42,245 bases of DNA. Source: an uncultured Clostridia bacterium (GTDB taxonomy: Bacteria > Bacillota > Clostridia > Oscillospirales > Oscillospiraceae). Positions within the stretch are counted from its first letter, which is position 1; every line of letters begins with the position of its first letter. The translations under genes were made by a program, and so were the position numbers. This document shows positions 8,999 through 16,300 of the stretch, piece by piece. The notes below the pieces were generated by a model, which made no database searches, had not been told where the DNA came from, and saw only the letters and a list, made by a program, of their open reading frames with translations. The stretch spans positions 1 through 42,245 of the forward strand of contig CALCRH010000035.1 of NCBI GenBank assembly GCA_937894515.1, given 5' to 3'.

Positions 8999-10510
8999 TT
9001 ATCTTTGCCGGATCCGGCGTATGGGCGACAGGATCAGCTCTCTTTCATAGCGGTTCAGACCGAATAGCCACATACACACAGCATAGACCAGAACAAAAGC
9101 ACAGCCCGGCAGAATGAGCCCAAAGTAACTGGTGGGGTGGACGAAGATTGCCAGAGCAACAGCGGTGCCGGCGGGCAAAATCATGGCAGGGACAAGGTGG
9201 AAGATATGCCTCCAGAATGCCGGGATATCCAGACCGATCCGTTTATGATAGTACCAGTTCATCAGCAGGACATTGCCCACAAAGGTGGCGATGGTGGTAC
9301 CGATGGCAGCACCCAGTCCCTCCCAGCGGATACACAGAGGAATGGAGAGGAGCGCATTGGCAATCGCCACAGCCAGATAGACCAATGAACGGAATCTATG
9401 CATATTCTTGGCTCGCTGAATTTCAATGCCAACAGTTTGAATATTGGTCCACATCGTGGCAAAAAACAGCAGCAGGGTCGTCCAGTAGTCCACAGCTTTG
9501 TTTTCGCCGCCCCATAATACCACAAAGCTCTGTCCCACAGCCACAAAGCCCAGGAAGATACAGCCCAGCAGAATAAATTGCAGCCGCCCCACTTTGGTAA
9601 ACAGAGCATTCAGTTCTCGCATAGGACGGTTCTCTGCCACAAGACGGTGGACCCGGGGCGTCATCACGTTGGAAATGGCGTTGGAGAAGGTGAGATAGAA
9701 GGTGTTGAGCTGTGCCGCCACCGCATAGATGGCCACGGCGGTAGAACCATGGAACCAGGTCAGCAGCCGGCGGTCGATCGCCCAGTTAAAGTTCTCCACC
9801 ACGATGCCGAGAAAGACGTAAAAGGTGAAGCCGAACATCTCTTTGAGCAGAGGAAAATCGTAATGGCGGAAAGAGAATCGCATTTTCAGTTTGGTAAAGC
9901 AGTACCAGATATTGAGAATGCCGCTGAGAATGGTGCACAGCAGGGCAACGATGGTCAGCGTGACACTGCGGTAGCCGATGATCAGCAGAGGGATCATGAT
10001 CAGGGGATTGAGTACCTGCTTGATCATACCCACAATTCTTTGGAACAGATAGTGCTCGTTGATGGTGATATGATTTTCAAAGACACTGAGCGGGAAAGTG
10101 AGGGCGGCATTGACCGACATGATCCGCAGCAGTTTTTCTGCCAGTGCGATTTCCTCCGGTGTCAGCTTGGTACCGAAGATGATATCGCAGTAGGAAAGTC
10201 CGAAGCCTACGCCCAACAGAGCGGTACCTAAGATAAAATAGGTGACAAGGAACATACCGTTGAGCTTGGCACAGCCTGCACGGTTGCCCTCTGCCTGATA
10301 GCGGGAGTAGTAGCGCACATAGGCACTGCCCAGGCCGAAGCTCATCATATTCAGATAGCTGATAATGGGCAGCACGGCCTGATAGATACCGAATTCGGCA
10401 TCGCCCAGCCGCTGGATCATAATGGGGGTATAGACCAGGGAGATGAGGGTACTCAGCCCCAGAGAAACATAAGATAAAATGGCACCTGCCCGAATTTGAT
10501 TGATTTTCAT
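8999..10510 (-). CDS. MOP-superfamily flippase (oligosaccharide flippase / Wzx-like)
   Basis: A 503-aa polytopic membrane protein with about 12-14 hydrophobic segments. The start KINQIRAGAILSYVSLGLSTLISLVYTPIMIQRLG is typical of polysaccharide-biosynthesis (Wzx/RfbX) members of the MOP superfamily, which translocate lipid-linked glycans or other amphiphiles. The ATG at 10510 has GGAGG about 8 nt upstream; the upstream in-frame ATG at 10528 precedes that ribosome site and is rejected. No glycosyltransferase is nearby, so the substrate is open. The arrangement with a TetR gene 12 nt downstream is more like a regulated efflux or envelope function. Confidence 0.85.
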   Translation of the reverse strand: MKINQIRAGAILSYVSLGLSTLISLVYTPIMIQRLGDAEFGIYQAVLPIISYLNMMSFGLGSAYVRYYSRYQAEGNRAGCAKLNGMFLVTYFILGTALLGVGFGLSYCDIIFGTKLTPEEIALAEKLLRIMSVNAALTFPLSVFENHITINEHYLFQRIVGMIKQVLNPLIMIPLLIIGYRSVTLTIVALLCTILSGILNIWYCFTKLKMRFSFRHYDFPLLKEMFGFTFYVFLGIVVENFNWAIDRRLLTWFHGSTAVAIYAVAAQLNTFYLTFSNAISNVMTPRVHRLVAENRPMRELNALFTKVGRLQFILLGCIFLGFVAVGQSFVVLWGGENKAVDYWTTLLLFFATMWTNIQTVGIEIQRAKNMHRFRSLVYLAVAIANALLSIPLCIRWEGLGAAIGTTIATFVGNVLLMNWYYHKRIGLDIPAFWRHIFHLVPAMILPAGTAVALAIFVHPTSYFGLILPGCAFVLVYAVCMWLFGLNRYERELILSPIRRIRQR

Positions 10511-10541
10511 GAGCACCCTCCTTTCCATAATCTGACAACAT

Positions 10542-10571
10542 ATTATACTATATAGTATATGCCGATGTAAA
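10542..10571 (-). promoter_or_regulatory. Flippase-tetR promoter with an operator-like palindrome in the spacer
   Basis: Minus strand: TTTACA (10571-10566), 18-bp spacer, TATAAT (10547-10542). A 16-bp palindrome (10544-10559, tatactatatagtata on the minus strand) covers the spacer and runs into the -10 box, the classic position for a repressor that blocks RNA polymerase. Confidence 0.65.
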
Positions 10572-10586
10572 GACGGATTTTCCCGG

Positions 10587-10618
10587 AAAAAAGCTGAGCA
10601 TTACCGCTCAGCTTTTTT
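10587..10618 (-). terminator. Rho-independent terminator of the EamA gene
   Basis: Stem aaaaaagctgagc / gctcagctttttt with a 6-nt loop. It overlaps the stop codon of the EamA permease gene and is followed by T residues on the minus strand. Confidence 0.85.
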
Positions 10619-11488
10619 TGCTTTCCATAGTGCGCCAAAATCCACTTCCATCATCATCAGACTCAGCAGCATCAGCGCTGCGCCGATATAGCCCCGTACA
10701 TTGAGCCGTTCCTTGGCAAAGAAGAACGCCACAATGCAGGAGAACACCGGCTCCAGCGTGAAGATCAGTCCCACGTGGGAGGCGTTGGTGTATTTCTGCT
10801 GGGTGGATTGAATAACGAATGCCACGCCGGTACACAGGATCCCCAAAAACAGAACAGCGCCCCAAATGGCGGGAGTGGTAGGGAAGTGAGGTGTTTCGAT
10901 AAAGAACGAGAACGCCAGCATGATAACAGCCACCACACCCAGCTGGCACACGCCCAGTCCCAATGGATCCACTTCCGTATCGTTCACCGCCTTTTCGGTG
11001 ATCAGCAGGTCAAAGGAATAGCAGATGGGTACGCCCATGCAGATGATATCGCCCACGGCGGGCTTCAGGCTGTCCTGCAAGGTCAAAAGCGCCAATCCCA
11101 CCGTGCAGACCACCAGCGCGATGCCGAAGCTCCTGCCGGGACGGGTGCGGTGAATGAGAAAGTCGAAAATCGGCGTAAATACCACCGGCAGCGCACAGAC
11201 GAAGCTGGCGTTGGAGATGGAGGTCAGCGGCAGTCCGTAGCCATAGAATATATAGGTGCCGGATAAAGCCAACCCCACCAACAGACTGTAATACAGCGTC
11301 CGGCGGTTGACGTGGAGCACTCTTTTCCAAAAGAGGACACCCAGCAGGAGAAAGGCGCTGGTAAAGCGGAACGCATTGAGCGTCATGGGCGGTAAATCGG
11401 TTAAACACAGGTCGCTGAGATAGTAGCTGGCGCCCCAAAACGCGGTGACCATCACCAGAAGCAGATCAGCCCGGCGCTGTTTCGACAT
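10601..11488 (-). CDS. EamA/DMT-family permease
   Basis: A 295-aa drug/metabolite transporter with ten predicted TM helices made of two EamA repeats. Repeat one has VMVTAFWGASYYLSDLCL and the NAFRFTSAFLLLG helix; repeat two has AVLFLGILCTGVAFVIQS and the HVGLIFTLEPVFSCIVAFFFAKERL signature. Such proteins export amino acids, nucleosides or metabolites; the substrate is not deducible. The start at 11488 follows GGGGGTGG; earlier in-frame starts run into A/T-rich promoter sequence. Divergent from pheB. Confidence 0.88.
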   Translation of the reverse strand: MSKQRRADLLLVMVTAFWGASYYLSDLCLTDLPPMTLNAFRFTSAFLLLGVLFWKRVLHVNRRTLYYSLLVGLALSGTYIFYGYGLPLTSISNASFVCALPVVFTPIFDFLIHRTRPGRSFGIALVVCTVGLALLTLQDSLKPAVGDIICMGVPICYSFDLLITEKAVNDTEVDPLGLGVCQLGVVAVIMLAFSFFIETPHFPTTPAIWGAVLFLGILCTGVAFVIQSTQQKYTNASHVGLIFTLEPVFSCIVAFFFAKERLNVRGYIGAALMLLSLMMMEVDFGALWKAKKAER

Positions 11489-11560
11489 ACGTTCCACCCC
11501 CTTGCCGGAATTTTTTGTCATTTTACCACAATTTTCGCGGGAATACAAGCCGGATTCCCC

Positions 11561-11589
11561 TTGTAATTTGCTTCCGGCTGTGCTACGAT
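11561..11589 (+). promoter_or_regulatory. Promoter for pheB-hyuA
   Basis: TTGTAA (11561-11566), 17-bp spacer, TACGAT (11584-11589), about 47 bp before the pheB start. The -10 match is moderate. Confidence 0.5.
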
Positions 11590-11635
11590 AATAGAGACAA
11601 ATGTATGCCACACACGGACGGAGAAAGGAGAGCCT

Positions 11636-12073
11636 ATGGAAAAGAAGCAACTTTTCATCGTTTCGGCAGATGCCCTGCCGGAGGTATTCCTCAAGGTGGC
11701 GGAGGCCAAACGTCTTTTGCAGGTAGGCGAGGTAAAGACCATCGGCGAGGCGGCGAAACAGGTGGGGATCAGCCGCAGTGCGTTCTACAAGTACAAGGAC
11801 GCGGTACAGCCCTTCCACAATATGAAAGCCGGGCATATCCTGACGTTTTACGCCCTGCTCAAGGACAACCCCGGTGTTCTGCGCAATTATCTCTCCATTT
11901 TTGCCGATTCCGGCGCCAATATTCTGACCATTAACCAGACCATTCCCACCAACGGCTGTGCCGGCGTGACCATCAGTGCCGACACCGGCGATATGGAGGA
12001 ATCCATGGACGCCATGATGGAGCGGATCGGCGCGGCGCCCGGTGTACTGAAATTTGAAATTCTGGCAGGGTGA
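11636..12073 (+). CDS. pheB: ACT-domain protein PheB (UPF0735 family)
   Basis: 145 aa. The N-terminal half holds an HTH-like segment (KTIGEAAKQVGISRSAFYKYKD, 35-56). The C-terminal half is an ACT domain (ILTFYALLKDNPGVLRNYLSIFADSGANILTINQTIP) of the amino-acid-sensing type. B. subtilis PheB is the family reference; its exact role is unsettled, although regulation linked to aromatic amino acids or threonine is usually assumed. The ATG follows AAAGGAG. It lies 31 nt before hyuA on the same strand and probably shares its transcript. Confidence 0.92.
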   Translation: MEKKQLFIVSADALPEVFLKVAEAKRLLQVGEVKTIGEAAKQVGISRSAFYKYKDAVQPFHNMKAGHILTFYALLKDNPGVLRNYLSIFADSGANILTINQTIPTNGCAGVTISADTGDMEESMDAMMERIGAAPGVLKFEILAG

Positions 12074-12104
12074 CTATGCTGATCATCAGAAAGGAGAAAT
12101 GACC

Positions 12105-13478
12105 ATGAAAAAATTGTTTACAGGCGGTACCGTAGTCTCCGGCAAAGGGAGCCGCCGGATGGATATTTTGGTAGACGGCGAGAAGATCGTAAAGGTGGGA
12201 AAAAGCCTGATCGTCAGAGATGCAGAGATCATCGACTGCACCGGCAAACTGCTGTTCCCCGGCTTTATTGACGCCCACACCCATTTTGATCTGGACGTGT
12301 GCAATACCACCACCGTGGACGATTTTACCAGTGGCAGCCGCAGCGCCATTCGCGGCGGTACCACCACCGTGATTGACTTCGCCTGCCCCAATAAGGGCGA
12401 GACCCTCCATGACGGCTTAAAGCTGTGGCACGAAAAAGCGGACGGCAGGACCTACTGCGACTACGGCTTCCACATGACCATTGACGACTGGAACCCCACC
12501 ATCGAGCGGGAGATCGGCGAGATGCTGGACGAGGGTATCTCCTCATTTAAGATGTATATGACCTATCCTGCTATGATGATCGGTGATGAGGCCATGTACC
12601 TGGCCTTGAAAAAGCTGAAAGCGGTGGGCGGCATCTGCGGTGTCCATTGTGAGAACAGCGGCGTTATCAACGCTCTGCAGGCGGAGAAAAAAGCGGCAGG
12701 GGAGAATAGCGTCAGCTGCCACCCCCAGACCCGCCCGGATTATCTGGAAGCGGAGGCGGTGTCGCGTCTGCTGCGCATCGCCCAGGCGGTAGATGTTCCG
12801 GTGGTCATCGTCCATACCACCAACGCCGCCGCCCTGGAGGAGATCCGTGCCGCCCGCAAACGCGGCCAAAAGGTCTATTGCGAGACCTGCCCCCAGTACC
12901 TGGTGCTGGACGATAGCGTATATTATAATAGGGATTGGCTCCAGAGCGCAAAATATGTCTGCTCGCCACCCATTCGTACCGCAAAAGATCAGAAAGCCTT
13001 GTGGCGCGGGATCCGGCGAGGCGAGGTGCAGACCGTTTCCACCGACCACTGCTCCTTTACCACCGGGCAGAAGCTGGCGGGCAAAGCGGATTTCACCGCC
13101 ATTCCCGGCGGGATCCCCGGCGTAGAGACCCGGGGCGAGCTGCTCTATACCTACGGCGTGGCGCAGAAGAAGATCACCCTGTCGGATATGTGCCGGGTGC
13201 TGTCGGAAAACCCCGCCAAGCTGTATGGCCTGTACCCCACCAAGGGCGTGCTGAAAAAAGGTGCCGATGCGGATATCGTGGTCTACGATCCGGAGGCCGA
13301 TCATGTTCTGTCCGCGTCAGATATGGTCTCGGCCTGCGATTACAGTCCCTATGAGGGTGTAGTGACCCGGGGCGGCATTGCCCAAGTCTATCTCCGGGGA
13401 AAACTGGCGGTAGACGGCGGCAAGGTGCTGTCCGGCGCAGACGGCAAATATCTCTTCCGCGGCAAGAACAAGCTGTAA
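12105..13478 (+). CDS. hyuA: Dihydropyrimidinase / D-hydantoinase family amidohydrolase HyuA
   Basis: Cytosolic ring-opening amidohydrolase acting on cyclic ureides such as hydantoins or dihydropyrimidines. All metal-centre residues are present in 457 aa: HxH (H58, H60 in GFIDAHTHFD), the carbamylated lysine (K149 in SSFKMYMTYP), H181 (GVHCENSG), H237 (VVIVHTTN) and D314 (STDHCS). The start at 12105 has AAGGAG at about 8 nt; the in-frame ATG at 12099 is too close to it. In gut anaerobes and E. coli a hyuA homologue is a regular member of the ygfK/ssnA cluster linked to anaerobic urate and purine breakdown. Both partners lie 3-4 kb downstream, separated here by a RAYT gene, a surface-protein gene and REP repeats. 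Confidence 0.93.
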   Translation: MKKLFTGGTVVSGKGSRRMDILVDGEKIVKVGKSLIVRDAEIIDCTGKLLFPGFIDAHTHFDLDVCNTTTVDDFTSGSRSAIRGGTTTVIDFACPNKGETLHDGLKLWHEKADGRTYCDYGFHMTIDDWNPTIEREIGEMLDEGISSFKMYMTYPAMMIGDEAMYLALKKLKAVGGICGVHCENSGVINALQAEKKAAGENSVSCHPQTRPDYLEAEAVSRLLRIAQAVDVPVVIVHTTNAAALEEIRAARKRGQKVYCETCPQYLVLDDSVYYNRDWLQSAKYVCSPPIRTAKDQKALWRGIRRGEVQTVSTDHCSFTTGQKLAGKADFTAIPGGIPGVETRGELLYTYGVAQKKITLSDMCRVLSENPAKLYGLYPTKGVLKKGADADIVVYDPEADHVLSASDMVSACDYSPYEGVVTRGGIAQVYLRGKLAVDGGKVLSGADGKYLFRGKNKL

Positions 13479-13480
13479 AA

Positions 13481-13975
13481 ATGAATACTTTACCAAATCG
13501 AAAGCATCCTCGCCTAAAGGAATACGATTACAGTCAAAGCGGATGTTATTTCGTGACGATATGTACGGACAAGCGAAAGAGCCTGTTGGGAGCTGTCGTA
13601 GGGGGCGGCGTCCTCGACGCCCCGCATGTCAATTTGTCACCGAATGGAGTCATCGTGGAAAAGATCCTGCTGTCGATGAATAAAACGTATGATGATGTTC
13701 GCATAGACAAATATGTCATTATGCCGAATCATATCCACCTCATTGTTATTCTGTCCGCGAAAGATGGGCCGTCGGGGACGCCGGCCCCTACGAATATGCG
13801 GCTGCCGGCTCTAATATCCACACTAAAGCGGTTTACAAACCGTGAATCGGGTACAAGCCTCTGGCAGCGCTCATATTATGACCACATTATCCGCAACGAA
13901 GCGGATTATTTGCGCATCTGGCAATATATAGACGAAAACCCGATAAAGTGGCAAGCTGATGAATATTATGTGTAG
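13481..13975 (+). CDS. REP-associated tyrosine transposase (RAYT, HUH/Y1 family)
   Basis: A 164-aa Y1-type HUH endonuclease related to IS200 TnpA. Landmarks are the N-terminal RLKEYDYSQSGCYFVTICT, the metal-binding HxH (H84, H86 in MPNHIHLIVI) and a C-terminal SLWQRSYYDHIIRNEADY with the candidate nucleophilic Tyr (132/133). RAYTs are domesticated single-copy enzymes that cut REP palindromes. Here GTAGGGG-type REP hairpins lie inside the coding sequence (13598-13625 and 13766-13792), the stop codon TAG falls inside a third (13972-13999), and more follow at 15854-16095. The gene starts 2 nt after hyuA with only a weak ribosome site, so it may be translated by coupling. Confidence 0.92.
   Translation: MNTLPNRKHPRLKEYDYSQSGCYFVTICTDKRKSLLGAVVGGGVLDAPHVNLSPNGVIVEKILLSMNKTYDDVRIDKYVIMPNHIHLIVILSAKDGPSGTPAPTNMRLPALISTLKRFTNRESGTSLWQRSYYDHIIRNEADYLRIWQYIDENPIKWQADEYYV
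13598..13625 (+). repeat. REP palindrome inside the RAYT gene (copy 1)
   Basis: gtagggggcggcgtcctcg continuing to acgccccgc; stem GGCGTC / GACGCC with a CTC loop. It encodes residues about 40-48 of the RAYT, in a loop before the catalytic HxH. Confidence 0.8.
13766..13792 (-). repeat. REP palindrome inside the RAYT gene (copy 2, inverted)
   Basis: Reads gggccgtcggggacgccgg then cccctacg; it is the reverse orientation of copy 1 with stem GGGCCG / CGGCCC. It encodes residues about 96-104, in the loop after the HxH motif. Confidence 0.7.
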
Positions 13976-13999
13976 GGGACGGCGTCCTCGACGTCCCGC
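13972..13999 (+). repeat. REP palindrome carrying the RAYT stop codon (copy 3)
   Basis: gtaggggacggcgtcctcg then acgtcccgc, same orientation as copy 1. The first TAG of the repeat is the stop codon of the RAYT frame, so gene end and REP overlap. Confidence 0.85.
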
Positions 14000-14006
14000 G
14001 TATTCC

Positions 14007-14096
14007 TGTAACAAAGATTGTTACAAAAGTTACAATTTGGATACAGTTTACCGTAACAGCTTGACGCTCCCGATTCCCTTTGCTATAATCCGTAAC
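14007..14096 (+). promoter_or_regulatory. Strong promoter of the surface-protein gene with GTTAC/GTAAC boxes
   Basis: TTGACG (14061-14066), 17-bp spacer, TATAAT (14084-14089): the best promoter match in the window. Five GTTAC or GTAAC pentamers surround it (14008-14012, 14020-14024, 14029-14033, 14053-14057, 14092-14096). The first two form an inverted pair TGTAAC/GTTACA. This arrangement suggests a dedicated regulator. Confidence 0.75.
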
Positions 14097-14148
14097 TGTA
14101 ATAGGCTGTAAAAAGCCAATACAAAAAATCTTTATGGAGGAAAAACAA

Positions 14149-15798
14149 ATGAAGAAGATTGTTGCTCTGGTGCTGGCACTGGTGCTGGCGCTGTCTCTGG
14201 CAACTGTCGCTTTCGCTGCTGATACCGGTTATGTGGCAGCCAATGCTGACAGCAAGATCAAGCTGGAGAACATCACCATGAAGCAGGTCAAGGACGCCGG
14301 CGAGAAGAACGTCGCTGTTTACAACCTGGTTCTGACCGTCAATGGCAAGGAAATCCCCATGCTGGGTAACTATGCCGTTGCTACCGCCGCTGACTATGAC
14401 CTGGTGTTCGTCAATGGTGAAGAAGTCACCTATCTGAAGAACACTGTCACCGGTTACTACACCGGCGAGGCCAAGCCCGTTGCTACCGTTGCCAAGGCTG
14501 ATGCCAAGTGCGGCGAGATCTGGGCTGCCGATGGCGTGGCTCTGTATGACTACAACGGCAAAATGCTGAAGGCTGCTGATTCCTTCAATCTGGGCACCGT
14601 TCTGAACACTGCTATCAAAGAGCACGCTCAGGACATGATCGAGAACTTCACCTTCACTAAGGCTGACTGGGAAGCCGCTGTCAAGCACTTCCTGACCACC
14701 AAGGCTGGTGACGGTGCTGTTACTGCTCTGCAGATTCTGATGGGTAAGAACGACAAAGAAGTGAATTACCTGGCGAATCCCGACAAGCTCGACTGGGCTG
14801 CTCTGGCTAACGTGTTGGAGCTCTCTTTCAATAATGTTTACGAGTTTGCCAAACAGAGCTACTTTGGTGCTACCGGTTCTGATATTCCCAAGGTGAACGA
14901 GCTGGCCGATATTCAGAAAGCTGTTAAGGATTGGACCCCCAAAGCTGCCATTGTCGATCTGTATGAGCAGCTGGTCGAGGCCATCCAGGGCAACTTCGAG
15001 TACACTCTGGCTACCACTACTTACTTGAATAAGTATGAAGGCCTGGAGCTGAACGATGTCGAAAAATCCGCTCCCTTTAAGACCAATGCAGGCAACGTTC
15101 TGGGCAACCTGTTCTATGATGCCAAGGCCGAAGTGATCGCCAAGGTCTGCGAGAAGCTGGGTATTCCTGATCCGAACGCTACTTCCGATCCTTGGTACGG
15201 TGATGGTACCGAGGCTGCTGCTCACAACGAGTCCCTGACCTTCAACATCTTCCGCGAAGTCGCCAAGATGGGTACCTCCGTCAAGGCTCTGGCCGTTGTG
15301 GATGGCAAGCTGGTGACCCTGGTCAACGCTGTTGAGGATACCGATTACGGCACCGTGGCTCACAAGTACGCTGTTGAAGTGACCGATGGCGCTATCTCCA
15401 AGGTTTCCTGCGAGACCTGCAAGGCCGAGTTTGCTTTCGTCGTCGGCTGCGAGAAGGACGCTGTTGAGAAGTTCGGTGAGGGCAACTTCGCTGACATCAC
15501 CAACACCCTGAAGTCCTCCTTCGAGACCAAGTTCCTGGGCAAGCACACCGTTGAGTTCGATTGGGACTCCATGACCTTTACCGGCGACTGGGCTGAGGGT
15601 ACCGGTTATTACTGGAACCTGCTGGACAAGGACGAGCAGGCTTATGTCAAGGCTCTGAGTGTGAAGCACCTGTATGTCTCCACCGCTGAGGTGGAGTCTG
15701 CCAAGACCTTCGATGCTGGTATCGCTCTGTACGCCGGCCTGGCTCTGATGAGCGTCACCGGTTCCGCCGTTGTGATCGGCAAGAAGAAGGAGTTCTAA
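14149..15798 (+). CDS. Abundant secreted surface protein with a C-terminal membrane/cell-wall anchor
   Basis: A 549-aa protein of unknown function. Residues 1-23 are a classical signal peptide (MKKIVALVLALVLALSLATV, cleavage near AFAA). The body has no recognised domain; it is rich in Ala, Lys, Glu and Asp, with one cysteine-rich patch (SCETCKAEFAFVVGC, about residues 422-436). The last 30 residues read as a sorting signal: polar spacer, KTFDAG, a hydrophobic stretch (IALYAGLALMSVTGSAVVIG) and a basic KKK tail. The motif is not LPXTG. Codon choice is strongly biased (GCT, GTT, AAG, CTG), unlike neighbouring genes, and together with the near-consensus promoter suggests very high expression. 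The ATG at 14149 has GGAGG at 8 nt; the in-frame ATG at 14134 overlaps that site. Confidence 0.85.
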   Translation: MKKIVALVLALVLALSLATVAFAADTGYVAANADSKIKLENITMKQVKDAGEKNVAVYNLVLTVNGKEIPMLGNYAVATAADYDLVFVNGEEVTYLKNTVTGYYTGEAKPVATVAKADAKCGEIWAADGVALYDYNGKMLKAADSFNLGTVLNTAIKEHAQDMIENFTFTKADWEAAVKHFLTTKAGDGAVTALQILMGKNDKEVNYLANPDKLDWAALANVLELSFNNVYEFAKQSYFGATGSDIPKVNELADIQKAVKDWTPKAAIVDLYEQLVEAIQGNFEYTLATTTYLNKYEGLELNDVEKSAPFKTNAGNVLGNLFYDAKAEVIAKVCEKLGIPDPNATSDPWYGDGTEAAAHNESLTFNIFREVAKMGTSVKALAVVDGKLVTLVNAVEDTDYGTVAHKYAVEVTDGAISKVSCETCKAEFAFVVGCEKDAVEKFGEGNFADITNTLKSSFETKFLGKHTVEFDWDSMTFTGDWAEGTGYYWNLLDKDEQAYVKALSVKHLYVSTAEVESAKTFDAGIALYAGLALMSVTGSAVVIGKKKEF

Positions 15799-15820
15799 TT
15801 TAGAACCCATCTAACGGAAT

Positions 15821-15852
15821 AAAAAAGAGAGACCTTCGGGTCTCTCTTTTTT
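15821..15852 (+). terminator. Rho-independent terminator with UUCG tetraloop
   Basis: Stem aaaaaagagagacc / ggtctctctttttt closed by ttcg, 23 bp after the surface-protein stop. Confidence 0.95.
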
Positions 15853-15853
15853 C

Positions 15854-16027
15854 GTAGGGGTCGGCGTCCTCGACGACCCGCATTTTCGGGACGTCCGGAG
15901 GCCGTCCCCTACAATATTTCCGCAACGCTCTTGCTATATCGTAGGGGTCGGCGTCCTCGACGACCCGCATTTTCGGGATGTCCGGAGGCCGTCCCCTACA
16001 ATATTTCCGCAACGCTCTTGTTATACC
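15854..16027 (+). repeat. Two tandem 87-bp REP/BIME units
   Basis: Unit 1 is 15854-15940 and unit 2 is 15941-16027. Each has a forward REP (gtaggggtcggcgtcctcg then acgacccgc), a short linker, an inverted REP ending gtcccctac, and a 28-bp tail (aatatttccgcaacgctcttg...). The units differ at only a few positions (cgggacg versus cgggatg; gctatatc versus gttatacc), so the duplication is recent. Confidence 0.92.
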
Positions 16028-16095
16028 GTAGGGGTCGATGCCCACATCGACCCGTCTTTCCGATTTTGCGGGCGGATGTGGGCATCCGCCCCTAC
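16028..16095 (+). repeat. Third, divergent BIME-like palindromic element
   Basis: Starts gtaggggtcgatgcccacat and ends ggatgtgggcatccgcccctac. It has the same GTAGGGG ... CCCCTAC frame as the two units before it but a different stem (GATGCCCACATC-type). It abuts unit 2 directly. Confidence 0.85.
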
Positions 16096-16137
16096 GAGTG
16101 TTCCCCTATATTTTACAAAATTTTTCACAATTTCCTG

Positions 16138-16166
16138 TTGCATTTTTGCCGGTTTTCCTATAAAAT
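16138..16166 (+). promoter_or_regulatory. Promoter for the ssnA leader
   Basis: TTGCAT (16138-16143), 17-bp spacer, TAAAAT (16161-16166). The predicted start, near 16172, is right at the first hairpin of the structured leader. Confidence 0.5.
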
Positions 16167-16169
16167 ATA

Positions 16170-16300
16170 ACCAACAATCCAAGATTGGTAGCTGTAAGGA
16201 AGTGCTTCGCGCACGGGCTGCAACTATCACTCCGGCTTTGCGCTCGAGTGTTTCAGACCGAACAGGTCTGGGGCACTTTTTGTTTTACCGCGTGATAGTT
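16170..16300 (+). ncRNA. Structured 5' leader of ssnA-ygfK, candidate riboswitch/attenuator
   Basis: The leader folds into several helices by eye. H1 is CAAUC/GAUUG (16175-16187). H2 is GUAGC (16188-16192) with GCUGC (16217-16221), enclosing an asymmetric UGUAAGGAA/GG internal loop and a GUGC-UUCGC-GCAC hairpin. H3 is CACUC (16228-16232) with GAGUG (16246-16250). H3 shares GAGUG with the left arm of an intrinsic terminator (16247-16286), so the two are mutually exclusive: the arrangement of an antiterminator/terminator switch. A further 9-bp complement, AACUAUCAC (16222-16230) with GUGAUAGUU (16292-16300), can close across the terminator. I do not recognise it as a known riboswitch class. Confidence 0.6.
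16247..16286 (+). terminator. Intrinsic terminator within the ssnA leader
   Basis: agtgtttcagacc (16247-16259), loop gaaca, ggtctggggcact (16265-16277): 13 consecutive pairs including three G-U, then tttttgtttt. It lies 46 bp upstream of the ssnA start codon, in its own leader and not after a gene. Confidence 0.8.

Noticed and set aside
14083..15810. 575-codon open frame opposite the surface-protein gene
   Set aside because: Arises from the extreme codon bias of the real gene, which has a signal peptide, promoter and terminator.
15800..16045. Minus-strand frame encoding repeated RALRKYCRGRPPD segments
   Set aside because: It is a translation of the tandem REP/BIME units; the repetition comes from the DNA repeat and not from a protein.
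15854..16095. Tandem repeats considered as a CRISPR array
   Set aside because: Two 87-bp units with internal palindromes and a near-identical tail; there are no variable spacers of constant length and no cas genes.
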